The notes: generated by a model from the letters alone, not told the origin. A stretch of DNA of 20,687 nucleotides from Candidatus Treponema excrementipullorum (GCA_018883625.1 JAHLFV010000035.1:1-20687), one strand, 5' to 3'; shown: positions 7,478-15,517, counted from the stretch's first letter. Made by a program: numbers and translations.

Positions 7478-7888
7478 ATGGAGAAACACGTAAGTTGGAA
7501 CGATAAATATAAGGTAGGGCACAATCTTATAGACAGTCAACATAAACAGCTGTTTGATATTGCAGATAAGCTGTACGAAGTTGCTTACGAAAAAGATCCT
7601 TACAGAGATATAGATATTTCTTTGATCTTGCAAGATCTTGCCAGATATGTTAATTATCATTTTTCTTGCGAAGAAGAGCTTATGCGAGAAAGTAACTACA
7701 GCGGTATTGAAGAACATTGTGATAAGCATAGTACTTTCAAAACCTATGTAGCTTCTTTGGTTTCTGACTTTTCTCGGGGTAATTCTGTAAATATGAGGGA
7801 ACTGTATAATTTTGTTTCTTCTTGGTTAGTCGAACACATCGGTTCTGAAGATAAAAAACTGGCTGACTGTGTTGCTACCGAAAAATAA
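7478..7888 (+). CDS. Bacteriohemerythrin
   Basis: 136 residues, the normal size for a stand-alone bacteriohemerythrin, a four-helix bundle that binds O2 at a non-haem di-iron site. All expected ligands are visible: His22 (DSQHKQL), His61 and Glu65 (HFSCE), His80 and His84 (HCDKH), and His120 with Asp125 (HIGSED). In an anaerobe this protein would bind or scavenge oxygen; proximity to the O2-sensitive nrdDG pair fits that but proves nothing. ATG 7478 follows AAGAGG by 5 bases; the frame extends up to an ATG at 7457 that lacks such a site. It has its own predicted promoter and shares the hairpin at 7899-7925 with the convergent operon. Confidence 0.93.
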   Translation: MEKHVSWNDKYKVGHNLIDSQHKQLFDIADKLYEVAYEKDPYRDIDISLILQDLARYVNYHFSCEEELMRESNYSGIEEHCDKHSTFKTYVASLVSDFSRGNSVNMRELYNFVSSWLVEHIGSEDKKLADCVATEK

Positions 7889-7925
7889 AAAAAAAAGAGC
7901 AGGAATGGCTAAACACCATTCCTGC
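7889..7925 (-). terminator. Intrinsic terminator of the glutamate synthase-GSIII operon
   Basis: GCAGGAATGG (7899-7908) pairs perfectly with CCATTCCTGC (7916-7925) with a 7-nt loop. On the minus strand it is followed by CTC and a run of about ten T, an excellent terminator for glnN. On the plus strand the tail is poor in T, so it is weaker for the hemerythrin gene. Confidence 0.9.
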
Positions 7926-7943
7926 AACGTTTACTTTTTACTA

Positions 7944-10031
7944 TTATTCATAGAATAACAAATCACTGTAAACAGGGAAGGGCCAAGACTCTTTTGCAGT
8001 GATAGTTTCCAGAGTATCTGCATATGTTCTCAGTTTTTCCATGGTAGGGATGATGTTACTGGTGCAGAAAATTGCCTGTTCTGTTACGTCACTTAATTCT
8101 CCGACTTTTTGGATGGTTTCTCCAAGAACCTGTGTAGTATCCATGAGCATGTCGTAATTTTCTGCGAGTTTTTGGACCAAATTTTTCATGGAGATAACAG
8201 AAACCATGGAGCTTGTTTTTTGAATACCTTCAATTGTTTCATTAATGCTCTTTATATAACTGAGTACAGCCGGGCCGATTTGCCGATATACCATCGTAAT
8301 CATAGTACGGGCTTCAATAAGCAGGGTTTTTGTGTATTCTTCCATCTGTATTTCATAGCGAGCCTTCATTTCCTTTTCTGTATATACACCGTGCTGCTCA
8401 AAAAGTTGTACATTTTTCTTTTCAAGGAAAGTTGGCATGGCATCGGTAGTTGTTTTAAGATTTAACAAACCTCGTTGCTTTGCCTCTTCTACCCACTCCT
8501 GAGAGTAACCGTTGCCGTTAAAGATGATGCGGCTGTGTTGATGGAGAGTTGTCTTTATCAACTTGTTTAAGTCAGCATTAAAATCCTGGGAAGACTCCAA
8601 AATATCTGCAAATTGTCGGAATTCCTCTGCAATAATGGTATTGAGCATTATATTGGGACAGGAAATAGATAAACTTGAACCTAAAGACCTGAACTCAAAT
8701 TTATTACCGGTAAAGGCAAAAGGTGAGGTTCTGTTTCTGTCCGTATTGTCCTTGGGTAAGTCGGGTAAGGCATCAACACCCAAACGCAAAACTTCTTTAT
8801 CTTTAGAATCATAGGGAACTCCCTTCTGTATTGATTCTAACAGTGCTTCTAGCTCGTCTCCTACAAACATAGAAATAATTGCTGGCGGTGCCTCGTTTGC
8901 ACCTAATCGATGATCGTTACCGGCGGTAGCTACGGATGCCCGCAGTAAATCTTGATACTCATCAACCCCTTTTATTACAGCAGTAAGGATCAACAAAAAT
9001 TGGGCATTAGCCTCCGGTGTCTTTCCCGGTTCTAGAAGATTTTCTCCCGTATCGGTGGTAAGGGACCAGTTATTGTGTTTTCCTGATCCGTTTACGCCTG
9101 CAAAGGGTTTTTCGTGGAGCAAGCATACTAAATTGTGCTTTTTGGCAATTTTTTTCATTAATTCCATTGTCAACTGATTGTGATCTGCTGCAATATTTGT
9201 TGTGGAAAATATAGGAGCTAATTCATGTTGGGCAGGAGCTACTTCGTTGTGTTTTGTTTTTGCCGGGATACCCAGTTCCCAAAGGGCTTTGTCCAAGTCT
9301 TTCATAAACTCGGAAACCCTGGTTCTGATAACTCCGAAGTAGTGATCATCCAGTTCTTGTCCTTTGGAGGCCGGAGCTCCAAAAAGAGTTCTTCCTGTAA
9401 GTTTTAGGTCTTCCCGTTGGCGGTATAAGTCTGCATCAATGAGAAAGTATTCTTGCTCTGGTCCGACAGTGGTACTTACTCGTTTTACCGTTTTTCCGAA
9501 AAGAGCTAAGATACGCTTTGACTGACGGTCAATTGCATCCATGGAGCGCAATAAAGGAGTTTTCTTGTCTAATGCTTCTCCGCCATAAGAACAAAATGCT
9601 GTGGGAATGCATAAAGAGCCGTCTTTAATAAAAGCCGGTGAAGTGGGGTCCCATGCAGTGTAGCCCCGGGCTTCGCAGGTTGCTCGGATACCTCCTGAGG
9701 GAAAGCTGGACCCATCTGGTTCACCTTTAATAAGTTCTTTTCCGGAGAAATTCATGATAACTGTTCCGTTTTTTTGCGGTGATATAAAACTGTCATGTTT
9801 TTCTGCCGTAATCCCCGTCATAGGTTGAAACCAGTGGGTAAAATGTGTGGCACCCTTTTCTACCGCCCAGTCCTTCATGGCATTGGCAACAATGTTGGCT
9901 ACCCCTTCTTCCAAAGGGATACCCTGATCCATGGTTTTTTTGAGGGTATTGAATGTTTCCTGAGGTAAACGTTCCCTCATAACCGTTTCATTAAACACCA
10001 TAGAACCAAACAATTCCGATAATTTTTCCAT
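7944..10031 (-). CDS. glnN: Glutamine synthetase type III (GSIII)
   Basis: 695 residues, typical of the large GSIII family and far longer than GSI. It condenses glutamate and ammonia to glutamine with ATP. GSIII signatures are all present: DGSSFPSGGIRATCEARGYT (from residue 106), the metal-binding VGPEQEYFLID (about 189), KHNEVAPAQHELAP (260-273), VNGSGKHNNWSL (313-324) and GNKFEFRSLGSS further on. The catalytic residues appear intact, so this is probably the main ammonia-assimilating enzyme here. AGGAGG precedes the ATG. It is the last gene of the operon with the split glutamate synthase, 32 bases after the GXGXG gene, so GS and GOGAT are made from one message under the leader at 13451-13528. 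It ends at a strong terminator. Confidence 0.96.
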   Translation of the reverse strand: MEKLSELFGSMVFNETVMRERLPQETFNTLKKTMDQGIPLEEGVANIVANAMKDWAVEKGATHFTHWFQPMTGITAEKHDSFISPQKNGTVIMNFSGKELIKGEPDGSSFPSGGIRATCEARGYTAWDPTSPAFIKDGSLCIPTAFCSYGGEALDKKTPLLRSMDAIDRQSKRILALFGKTVKRVSTTVGPEQEYFLIDADLYRQREDLKLTGRTLFGAPASKGQELDDHYFGVIRTRVSEFMKDLDKALWELGIPAKTKHNEVAPAQHELAPIFSTTNIAADHNQLTMELMKKIAKKHNLVCLLHEKPFAGVNGSGKHNNWSLTTDTGENLLEPGKTPEANAQFLLILTAVIKGVDEYQDLLRASVATAGNDHRLGANEAPPAIISMFVGDELEALLESIQKGVPYDSKDKEVLRLGVDALPDLPKDNTDRNRTSPFAFTGNKFEFRSLGSSLSISCPNIMLNTIIAEEFRQFADILESSQDFNADLNKLIKTTLHQHSRIIFNGNGYSQEWVEEAKQRGLLNLKTTTDAMPTFLEKKNVQLFEQHGVYTEKEMKARYEIQMEEYTKTLLIEARTMITMVYRQIGPAVLSYIKSINETIEGIQKTSSMVSVISMKNLVQKLAENYDMLMDTTQVLGETIQKVGELSDVTEQAIFCTSNIIPTMEKLRTYADTLETITAKESWPFPVYSDLLFYE

Positions 10032-10063
10032 ATGTATCCTCCTATACGGTTTGCACCGTTATT

Positions 10064-10804
10064 TTAGTTATTTGTATATAATTGCTTATAAGGATTATCT
10101 GTGTTTGGTGTTAAAACAGAATACACAGAAGTCTCCAGTAACTTTCTGTTGGTTTGGGGAAAGACCGTACAAAAAATATCTAAAAGTGGATGTAGAGCCG
10201 GTAATTCCTGATAGTACATTTTTTTTACAGCCACTTGGGGAGGCAAAGACGGAAAACTTTCTCCCCGGATAAACATAACTCCTCCATGCATACCGCTTCC
10301 GCAAAAATTACCCACAGCAGGTTCTTCTGAAGGTCGTTGTAAATCTGCCGTTAGATTAAAAACTGCAATAACGCCACCTGCTTGGTATTCTCCAAGGAAA
10401 CTTCCAGCCTTGCCGCCGATAAGGAGTTTCGGTATTTGATTTCCGTACTCTTTCATATGTACCCCACATCGATATCCTGTGTTGCCTTGAATGCAAATAG
10501 TTCCTCCCCGCATTGCGTAACCGGTGGCATCACCGGCGTTGCCGTGAATGAATAAATATCCGTTATTCATAGTATCTCCGGTGGCATCCTGTACATTTCC
10601 TTGAACGGTAATAGTTGAACCGTCCAAGTAAGCTCCAAGAGCATTGCCGGGAATTCCATGAATAGTGATTTTTTTTCCTGACATACCGCTGGCAATGTAC
10701 CGCTGTCCGCAACAGTTGTGTATCACAATATCTGATTGTGCAGTCTTGCGTATCAATTCGTTCAATGTTGAAAAACTCATTTTTTCGGCATCAATTTCGT
10801 ACAT
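10064..10804 (-). CDS. Glutamate synthase, GXGXG (alpha-subunit C-terminal) domain protein
   Basis: 246 residues corresponding to the third domain of the large glutamate synthase subunit, here a separate protein. It consists of a right-handed beta-helix built from repeats of the G-x-x-G-x-x-x-G type. Examples are GNALGAYLDGSTITVQGNVQ, GDTMNNGYLFIHGNAGDATG and GGTICIQGNTGYRCG. In the fused enzyme this domain holds the active parts together rather than doing chemistry. It starts 5 bases after the synthase gene, with the ribosome site inside that gene's end, so translation is probably coupled. Related domains occur in formylmethanofuran dehydrogenase, but the neighbours settle the role as GOGAT. 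Confidence 0.93.
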   Translation of the reverse strand: MYEIDAEKMSFSTLNELIRKTAQSDIVIHNCCGQRYIASGMSGKKITIHGIPGNALGAYLDGSTITVQGNVQDATGDTMNNGYLFIHGNAGDATGYAMRGGTICIQGNTGYRCGVHMKEYGNQIPKLLIGGKAGSFLGEYQAGGVIAVFNLTADLQRPSEEPAVGNFCGSGMHGGVMFIRGESFPSLPPQVAVKKMYYQELPALHPLLDIFCTVFPQTNRKLLETSVYSVLTPNTDNPYKQLYTNN

Positions 10805-10809
10805 ACTGG

Positions 10810-12312
10810 TTATTCTCCTGCGTGCTTTATTCCCAAAACCTGTAATTCCCGTTCTGTAAGCCCTATTCCCCGTAACATGGCTCGGTTACCCTTGAGTGCT
10901 TCTATGGAGTTGATACCCATAGCTCCCATCATCTCTTTTATTTCATAACTCCATGCAGTGATAAGATTAGTCAGTCTTTTTACGCCGGTTTCTACATTAA
11001 GCCTCTTTTCCAATTCCGGTTTTTGTGTGGCGATACCCCAATTGCACTTACCGGTGTGACAGCTTTGACACATGTGACATCCCAGTGCGATTAAGGCAGC
11101 TGTCCCGATGTAGACTGCATCTGCACCTAAGGCAATGGCTTTAATAACATCTGCACTGCAACGGATACTACCTCCGGCAATTAAAGAAACATCGTGGCGT
11201 ATACCTTCCTCTCTTAGTCGTTGGTCAACTGCTGCCAACGCCAATTCGATGGGAATTCCTACATTGTTCCGTATACAGCTGGGAGCTGCACCTGTTCCGC
11301 CTCTGTAGCCGTCTAAAGCGATTATATCTGCTCCGCTACGGGCAATTCCCGACGCAATAGCTGCAATGTTATGAACGGCTGCCACTTTGACAATAACCGG
11401 CTTTTGGTATTCTGTAGCTTCTTTGAGAGAAAAAATAAGTTGTCTCAAATCTTCTATAGAATAGATATCGTGGTGGGGTGCAGGAGAAATAGCATCTGCT
11501 CCTTCCGGTATCATACGGGTAGCAGATACATCCCCCACTATTTTGCTTCCGGGTAAATGACCGCCGATACCAGGTTTTGCTCCCTGGCCCATTTTTATTT
11601 CGATGGCGGCACCTGCTTCCAAATACTGACGATGAACTCCGAACCTTCCAGAAGCGACTTGTACAATAGTGTTGTCTCCAAATTCATAAAAATCTTTGAG
11701 CAGTCCTCCTTCACCGGTGTTGTAATAGGTTCCTAAAATCTTTGCCGCTCGAATCAAACATTCGTGAGTACTGCGACTGACAGAACCGTAACTCATGCCG
11801 GCAAACATAATGGGGACATCTACCTGCAAAGTTGCCGGCAACTCTGTATGTAATGTTCCGTCTTCATTTCTGGTAACAGAGGAGGGACGAGAACCCAAAA
11901 AAACTTGAGTTTCCATCGGTTCCCGTAGAGGATCAATGGACGGATTGGTAACTTGGGATGCGTTGATGAGGATTCGATCCCAGTACACCGGTTGAGGAGA
12001 GGGGTTACCCATAGAAGATAGCAGTACTCCACCGCCGGTAGACTGTCGGAAAATATCTTTAATTGTTCCAGATTGCCAATTACTGTTAGGACGCAAGGTA
12101 TTGTCAGAAGTAACGATTTTTAGTGCCGAAGTAGGACAATATACTACGCACCTTTGACAGTTGACGCATAGGGAATTGTTTTCTGTCATGATTTTCTTTT
12201 TTTCATTGTAAGTATGAACTCCATTAGCGCATTCTTTTTCGCAAATTTTACAGTTTGTACATAAGTCTTTATTACGTATAACTTCAAATTCAGGATAAAA
12301 CTCTCTGAGCAT
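10810..12312 (-). CDS. gltB: Glutamate synthase, central FMN/Fe-S synthase subunit (archaeal type)
   Basis: 500 residues. The N-terminal 60 hold two ferredoxin 4Fe-4S motifs (Cys18/21/24/28 and Cys49/52/55/59). The rest is the FMN-binding TIM-barrel synthase domain that turns 2-oxoglutarate plus ammonia into glutamate. Landmarks are PIMFAGMSYGSVS, GEGGLLKDFYEFGD, GQGAKPGIGGHLPGSK, ALDGYRGGTGAAP and the 3Fe-4S segment CHMCQSCHTGKCNWG (Cys412/415/418/423). This architecture is the archaeal-type enzyme also found in Clostridia and Thermotoga. Ammonia is supplied by the amidotransferase gene just upstream (11-nt gap). No gltD-like NAD(P)H subunit is present, so electrons probably come through the ferredoxin domain from a partner elsewhere. 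AGGAG lies 5 bases before the ATG. Confidence 0.95.
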   Translation of the reverse strand: MLREFYPEFEVIRNKDLCTNCKICEKECANGVHTYNEKKKIMTENNSLCVNCQRCVVYCPTSALKIVTSDNTLRPNSNWQSGTIKDIFRQSTGGGVLLSSMGNPSPQPVYWDRILINASQVTNPSIDPLREPMETQVFLGSRPSSVTRNEDGTLHTELPATLQVDVPIMFAGMSYGSVSRSTHECLIRAAKILGTYYNTGEGGLLKDFYEFGDNTIVQVASGRFGVHRQYLEAGAAIEIKMGQGAKPGIGGHLPGSKIVGDVSATRMIPEGADAISPAPHHDIYSIEDLRQLIFSLKEATEYQKPVIVKVAAVHNIAAIASGIARSGADIIALDGYRGGTGAAPSCIRNNVGIPIELALAAVDQRLREEGIRHDVSLIAGGSIRCSADVIKAIALGADAVYIGTAALIALGCHMCQSCHTGKCNWGIATQKPELEKRLNVETGVKRLTNLITAWSYEIKEMMGAMGINSIEALKGNRAMLRGIGLTERELQVLGIKHAGE

Positions 12313-12323
12313 TTTCTTCTCCT

Positions 12324-13430
12324 TTATGCCTGATCTTTTTGGTTCAAAGTTACAATAACCGGTTCTCCACCTCGGGGAGACCAGATTTTTTCCGGCGATG
12401 GTTCAAGAACAGCTATAGCACATTCTTCACTGGCAAAGTACACCATATCTTTTCGCTCTGCTGCCACCAAAGACCTGAGTTTTAATCTGTCATTCAAAGC
12501 CATAAGTCCTCCCTGAAATCCTACCAAAATTGAAAAAGGGCCGGTTATAAGCATTTCACTGAATTTTCTCCGAAGAAACGTAGCCTTTTCCTGTAGATGG
12601 GGAGGCATTTGATGTATAGTTTGCCAAAAGGGAGCCGCTATTACCGAAGAAACTTCTTCCCAAGACAGTTTTTGCCTTCTGTGAAGGTAGTCGAGTATAT
12701 AAGTAATGACTTCTGTATCGGTAAGCAAATTGCACTTATACCCCAAAGTGGGATTTTGTACTTCAACAGCTCGACGGTTTGCATCATAGGAAGAAATTTC
12801 TCCGTTATGAACAACCGTACAATCCAACAAGGCAAAAGGATGGGCCCCTCCCCACCAACCGGGAGTGTTGGTAGGATAGCGACCGTGGGCTGTCCAACAG
12901 TAGCCTGCATACTCATCAAGACGGTAGAATTCCCCAATATCTTCCGGGTATCCAACACCTTTGAATACCCCCATGTTTTTTCCACAGGAAAAAACATACG
13001 TTCCGTCGATATGAGTATTGATTTTTTGTACGCACCGAAGTACATATTCCTCTTCATCCAGTTGTGAAGCGTGTAACTTAACTGGTAAGGGAGCCAAAAA
13101 ATATCTCCATATAAGCGGTTCATCCCGAACGTTAGGATGCTGTGATGTGGGAATTTTTGATAAGTTGATAATATCAAAATGTTCTTCCAAAAAATCTTCA
13201 CATGTTTGTTTCGCCGTTTTGCTGTCATAAAAAAGGTGAAAGGCGTAAAAATCTTTATACTCCGGGTAAATTCCATAACCGGCAAAACCTCCTCCCAAAC
13301 CGTTTGACCGATCATGCATAACGGCAATGGATCTAATAATTGTACTTCCGTCTATTCTCTTTCCTTTTTTTGAGAAAATTGCAGAAATAGCACAACCTGA
13401 CGGTATTCTTTCTTGTTGTGTATGCCACAT
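12324..13430 (-). CDS. Glutamate synthase, glutamine amidotransferase (class II) subunit
   Basis: 368 residues from the ATG at 13430, chosen because GGGAG ends 6 bases upstream. The frame stays open to 13502, but that extension runs through the terminator hairpin of the leader and is not coding. The protein is a class II (Ntn) glutamine amidotransferase that releases ammonia from glutamine for the synthase subunit. The nucleophile should be Cys13 in IPSGCAISAIF, implying removal of a 12-residue propeptide. Other family features are HDRSNGLGGGFAGYGIYPEY, YCWTAHGRYPTNTPGWWGGA and AHPFALLDCTVVHNGEIS. First gene of the four-gene operon; its expression should depend on antitermination at 13451-13528. 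Confidence 0.93.
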   Translation of the reverse strand: MWHTQQERIPSGCAISAIFSKKGKRIDGSTIIRSIAVMHDRSNGLGGGFAGYGIYPEYKDFYAFHLFYDSKTAKQTCEDFLEEHFDIINLSKIPTSQHPNVRDEPLIWRYFLAPLPVKLHASQLDEEEYVLRCVQKINTHIDGTYVFSCGKNMGVFKGVGYPEDIGEFYRLDEYAGYCWTAHGRYPTNTPGWWGGAHPFALLDCTVVHNGEISSYDANRRAVEVQNPTLGYKCNLLTDTEVITYILDYLHRRQKLSWEEVSSVIAAPFWQTIHQMPPHLQEKATFLRRKFSEMLITGPFSILVGFQGGLMALNDRLKLRSLVAAERKDMVYFASEECAIAVLEPSPEKIWSPRGGEPVIVTLNQKDQA

Positions 13431-13450
13431 GTTACACTCCCTGTTTGAGC

Positions 13451-13528
13451 AAAAAAAAAGACGCCTGTAATGTACCATTGAATATGTACCGAGACATATC
13501 ACTAATACATTACAGACGCCTTTGTCTG
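13451..13528 (-). promoter_or_regulatory. ANTAR-type antitermination leader of the glutamate synthase operon
   Basis: Read on the minus strand, the leader starts with hairpin P1: CAGAC, loop AAAGGC, GTCTG (13528-13513). The six-base loop has A1 and G4, the signature bound by ANTAR domains. A second hairpin P2 follows 13 nt later: ATATGT, loop CTCGGT, ACATAT (13499-13482); it keeps G4 but has C1. The terminator arm GGCGTCTGTAATGTA (13520-13506) pairs over 15 positions (two G-U) with TACATTACAGGCGTC (13474-13460). Nine T follow (13459-13451). P1 and the terminator share the bases GGCGTCTG, so they exclude each other. The likely ligand is the ANTAR protein at 14912-15478. Confidence 0.85.
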
Positions 13529-13536
13529 ATGCACTG

Positions 13537-13565
13537 ATACTACATTAAATGAAGTATTTATTCAA
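13537..13565 (-). promoter_or_regulatory. Predicted promoter of the glutamate synthase operon
   Basis: On the minus strand TTGAAT (13565-13560) and TAGTAT (13542-13537) are exactly 17 bp apart. Transcription would start near 13530, one or two bases before hairpin P1, the same geometry as at asnB. Its -35 lies 16 bp from the -35 of the divergent glnA-like promoter. Confidence 0.65.
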
Positions 13566-13581
13566 GTGGTTTTAAAAATTA

Positions 13582-13610
13582 TTGACAACCGTATTTTAAA
13601 AACATATTAT
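13582..13610 (+). promoter_or_regulatory. Predicted strong promoter of the glnA-like/ANTAR pair
   Basis: TTGACA (13582-13587) and TATTAT (13605-13610) with a 17-bp spacer, nearly consensus. The start is predicted around 13617, inside the GGGGGG stretch (13616-13621) that would serve as ribosome site. The mRNA would then have a leader of only about 10 bases, leaving no room for an ANTAR leader. Confidence 0.65.
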
Positions 13611-13627
13611 TTTGCGGGGGGTACAGA

Positions 13628-14896
13628 GTGTATACAGAAACAGAACAAGAAGTGTTGCAATATGTCAACGAAAATGATGTAAAATTTATTAAATTATTTT
13701 TTACTGATATATTTGGTATTCTTCGAAGCATATCCATCATGCCGGATTTTTTGGAACAAGCTTTTTCGCAAGGGGTTCCTTTTAATGCTTCTGCCATAAA
13801 AGGATTTTTACAGACGACAAGCTCCGATTTATTTTTAAAACCTGATCCAAAAACTTTAGCGGTATTGCCTTGGCGTCCGCAACAGGGAAGGGTTGTCCGC
13901 TTATACTGTGACATTGTGTATCCTGACGGAACTCCCTTTGAAGGAGATACCCGTCATGTGTTGAAACAATGTGTAGAGGAAATTAAAAGCTCAGGATACG
14001 GTTGTTATATCAGAACAAAATGCGAGTTTTATCTATTTGAACAGGATGAAAACGGATATCCCACAAAAATTCCTCATGATCAAGCCGGATATTGTGCTCT
14101 GGCTCCTGAAGACAGGGGTGAAAATGTTCGACGGGACATTTGTTTGACTTTGGAACAACTGGGTTTACATCCGGAAATATCTTATCATGAAAAAGGGCCG
14201 GGACAGCATGAAATCGATTTTAAATACGGAAAAGCTTTTGAAGCTGCCGATGATATGTCTTCTTTTAAAAACACTGTCCAAACAATAGCTTCCCGTAACG
14301 GACTGGTAGCTTCTTTTTGTCCAAAGCCTCTTCCTAACTTTAGTGGTAGTGGTTTTCACATCAATATTGCATTAACTAAAGACGGAAAAAGTCTTTTTGA
14401 CAGTACCGGAACAAATACGAAAACCAAAGCTTTTATAGCCGGTATTTTACAATACATACGGGAAATTACAGCATTTTTAAATCCTTTACGCTGTTCTTAC
14501 AGTAGGTTTGGCACCTTTGAAGCTCCTAGGCTGTTAACGTGGTCTTCTCAAAATCACAGTCAGCTTATAAGAATTCCGTCAACTCCCGGAGAATTTCAAC
14601 ATATAGAAATACGATCACCCGATCCTTCCTGCAATCATTATTTGGCTTTCACTTTGCTTTTACGGGCAGGTATGGAAGGTATCAGACAAAATCTACCATT
14701 AGATTTACCCTTGGAGGCCTCCGATTGGGAAAAGGATACTGTCCCTGCAGAGAAAAAGCTCCCTTCTTCTCTTGTTGAAGCACTCCGATTGGCTGCCGAC
14801 AGTCCGTTTGTTGCTTCTATATTGCCACGTTCCATTGTTCAGGCTTATGTAGAAGCAAAAACATCCCATGAAGACTCATATTTTGGCATTGTATAG
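13628..14896 (+). CDS. glnA: Type-I-like glutamine synthetase, short form with altered active-site residues
   Basis: 422 residues, shorter than usual GSI (440-470), ending soon after the YVEAKTSHED segment. A GTG start at 13628 gives the family N-terminus (VLQYVNENDVKFIKLFFTDI). GS landmarks are GPGQHEIDFKY (190-200), SGSGFHINIAL (239-249, His244), the FEAP flap (Glu298) and LIRIP (Arg315). Three positions deviate by my alignment from memory: Lys131 in TKCEFYLF replaces the first metal-binding Glu (Salmonella Glu129), His310 in NHSQLIRIP replaces Arg339, and His325 in QHIEIRSPDP replaces Arg355. It may therefore be weak or inactive in catalysis. It is co-transcribed with the ANTAR gene 15 bases downstream, an arrangement known from Clostridia. 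With an intact GSIII nearby, a sensing role is possible. The family call is certain, the activity is not. Confidence 0.9.
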   Translation: MYTETEQEVLQYVNENDVKFIKLFFTDIFGILRSISIMPDFLEQAFSQGVPFNASAIKGFLQTTSSDLFLKPDPKTLAVLPWRPQQGRVVRLYCDIVYPDGTPFEGDTRHVLKQCVEEIKSSGYGCYIRTKCEFYLFEQDENGYPTKIPHDQAGYCALAPEDRGENVRRDICLTLEQLGLHPEISYHEKGPGQHEIDFKYGKAFEAADDMSSFKNTVQTIASRNGLVASFCPKPLPNFSGSGFHINIALTKDGKSLFDSTGTNTKTKAFIAGILQYIREITAFLNPLRCSYSRFGTFEAPRLLTWSSQNHSQLIRIPSTPGEFQHIEIRSPDPSCNHYLAFTLLLRAGMEGIRQNLPLDLPLEASDWEKDTVPAEKKLPSSLVEALRLAADSPFVASILPRSIVQAYVEAKTSHEDSYFGIV

Positions 14897-14911
14897 CGGC
14901 TAGTTAAGTTT

Positions 14912-15478
14912 ATGGAACGGTTATTGATAGTTTCAAATACAGGAATGACTTTAACAATTATCAGTAAACTCCTGCAAGCTCGACCGGATATAGGTTTTTC
15001 CACTGTTTCTAACGGAAATGCTTGCCGTCGCTGTCTGGTAGAGGAAGAATTTGATGCGGTAATAATCGATTCTCCGCTGGGAGATGAGTCTGGCTGGGAT
15101 TTGGCAGCTCATGTCTGTGAAGTGGCGTCCTGTGGTGTCATGTTGCTTTCTGAAGAAATTGATTTTGGTATGGAAAGTCGGAATTTGGAAGAAGAAGGCG
15201 TGTTTATATTACCCAAACCCATCAGTCCCGAAGTTTTTTATCAAGGGTTCAGATTACTAACGGCCTTAAAAAGACGCTTGATAAAACTTGAACAAGAAAA
15301 TCTTCGGTTACAACGAAGTATGGAAGAAGCTCGCATAGTAGGCAAAGCAAAATGTCTGTTGGTACAGCATAAAGGAATTACGGAACAACAAGCTCATCGT
15401 TTAATAGAAAAAGAAGCAATGGACAGACGACGTAGTAAGTTTGATATAGCTCAGGAGTTTATATTGTTATATGATTAA
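14912..15478 (+). CDS. Receiver-ANTAR antiterminator protein (NitR-like)
   Basis: 188 residues in three parts. The receiver-like domain (1-115) has Asp53 at the phosphorylation position and Lys102, but Ser8-Asn9 stand where the Mg-binding acidic pair should be, so phosphorylation is doubtful. A coiled coil follows (about 116-142, LKRRLIKLEQENLRLQRSME). The ANTAR RNA-binding domain comes last (about 130-188: AKCLLVQHKGITEQQAHRLI, then SKFDIAQEFI). ANTAR proteins bind paired hexaloop hairpins and prevent terminator formation. Two such leaders flank this gene, at the glutamate synthase operon and at asnB. It lies 15 bases after the glnA-like gene with a poor ribosome site, suggesting low, coupled translation. 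It resembles the clostridial nitrogen regulator I recall as NitR. No histidine kinase is nearby. Confidence 0.92.
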   Translation: MERLLIVSNTGMTLTIISKLLQARPDIGFSTVSNGNACRRCLVEEEFDAVIIDSPLGDESGWDLAAHVCEVASCGVMLLSEEIDFGMESRNLEEEGVFILPKPISPEVFYQGFRLLTALKRRLIKLEQENLRLQRSMEEARIVGKAKCLLVQHKGITEQQAHRLIEKEAMDRRRSKFDIAQEFILLYD

Positions 15479-15487
15479 GATAGCACC

Positions 15488-15517
15488 TTGACTTTTAGTT
15501 AATAAATTTAGTATAAA
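15488..15517 (+). promoter_or_regulatory. Predicted asnB promoter
   Basis: TTGACT (15488-15493) and TATAAA (15512-15517) are 18 bp apart. The start is predicted near 15524, two or three bases before hairpin P1 of the asnB leader. It begins only 10 bases after the ANTAR gene stop, so readthrough from the glnA-like promoter also enters this leader. Confidence 0.6.

Noticed and set aside
12641..13327. 228-residue frame antisense-shifted within the amidotransferase gene
   Set aside because: It is on the same strand but in another frame and has no family resemblance; the amidotransferase frame carries all motifs.
13431..13502. N-terminal extension of the amidotransferase frame to a start at 13502
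   Set aside because: It would translate the terminator hairpin and T-run of the leader. The ATG at 13430 has a good ribosome site and gives the family N-terminus.
13451..13528. Glutamine riboswitch (glnA RNA motif or downstream-peptide motif) as explanation of the leader
   Set aside because: The sequence does not show their conserved cores, while the hexaloop-terminator overlap and the adjacent ANTAR gene fit antitermination directly.
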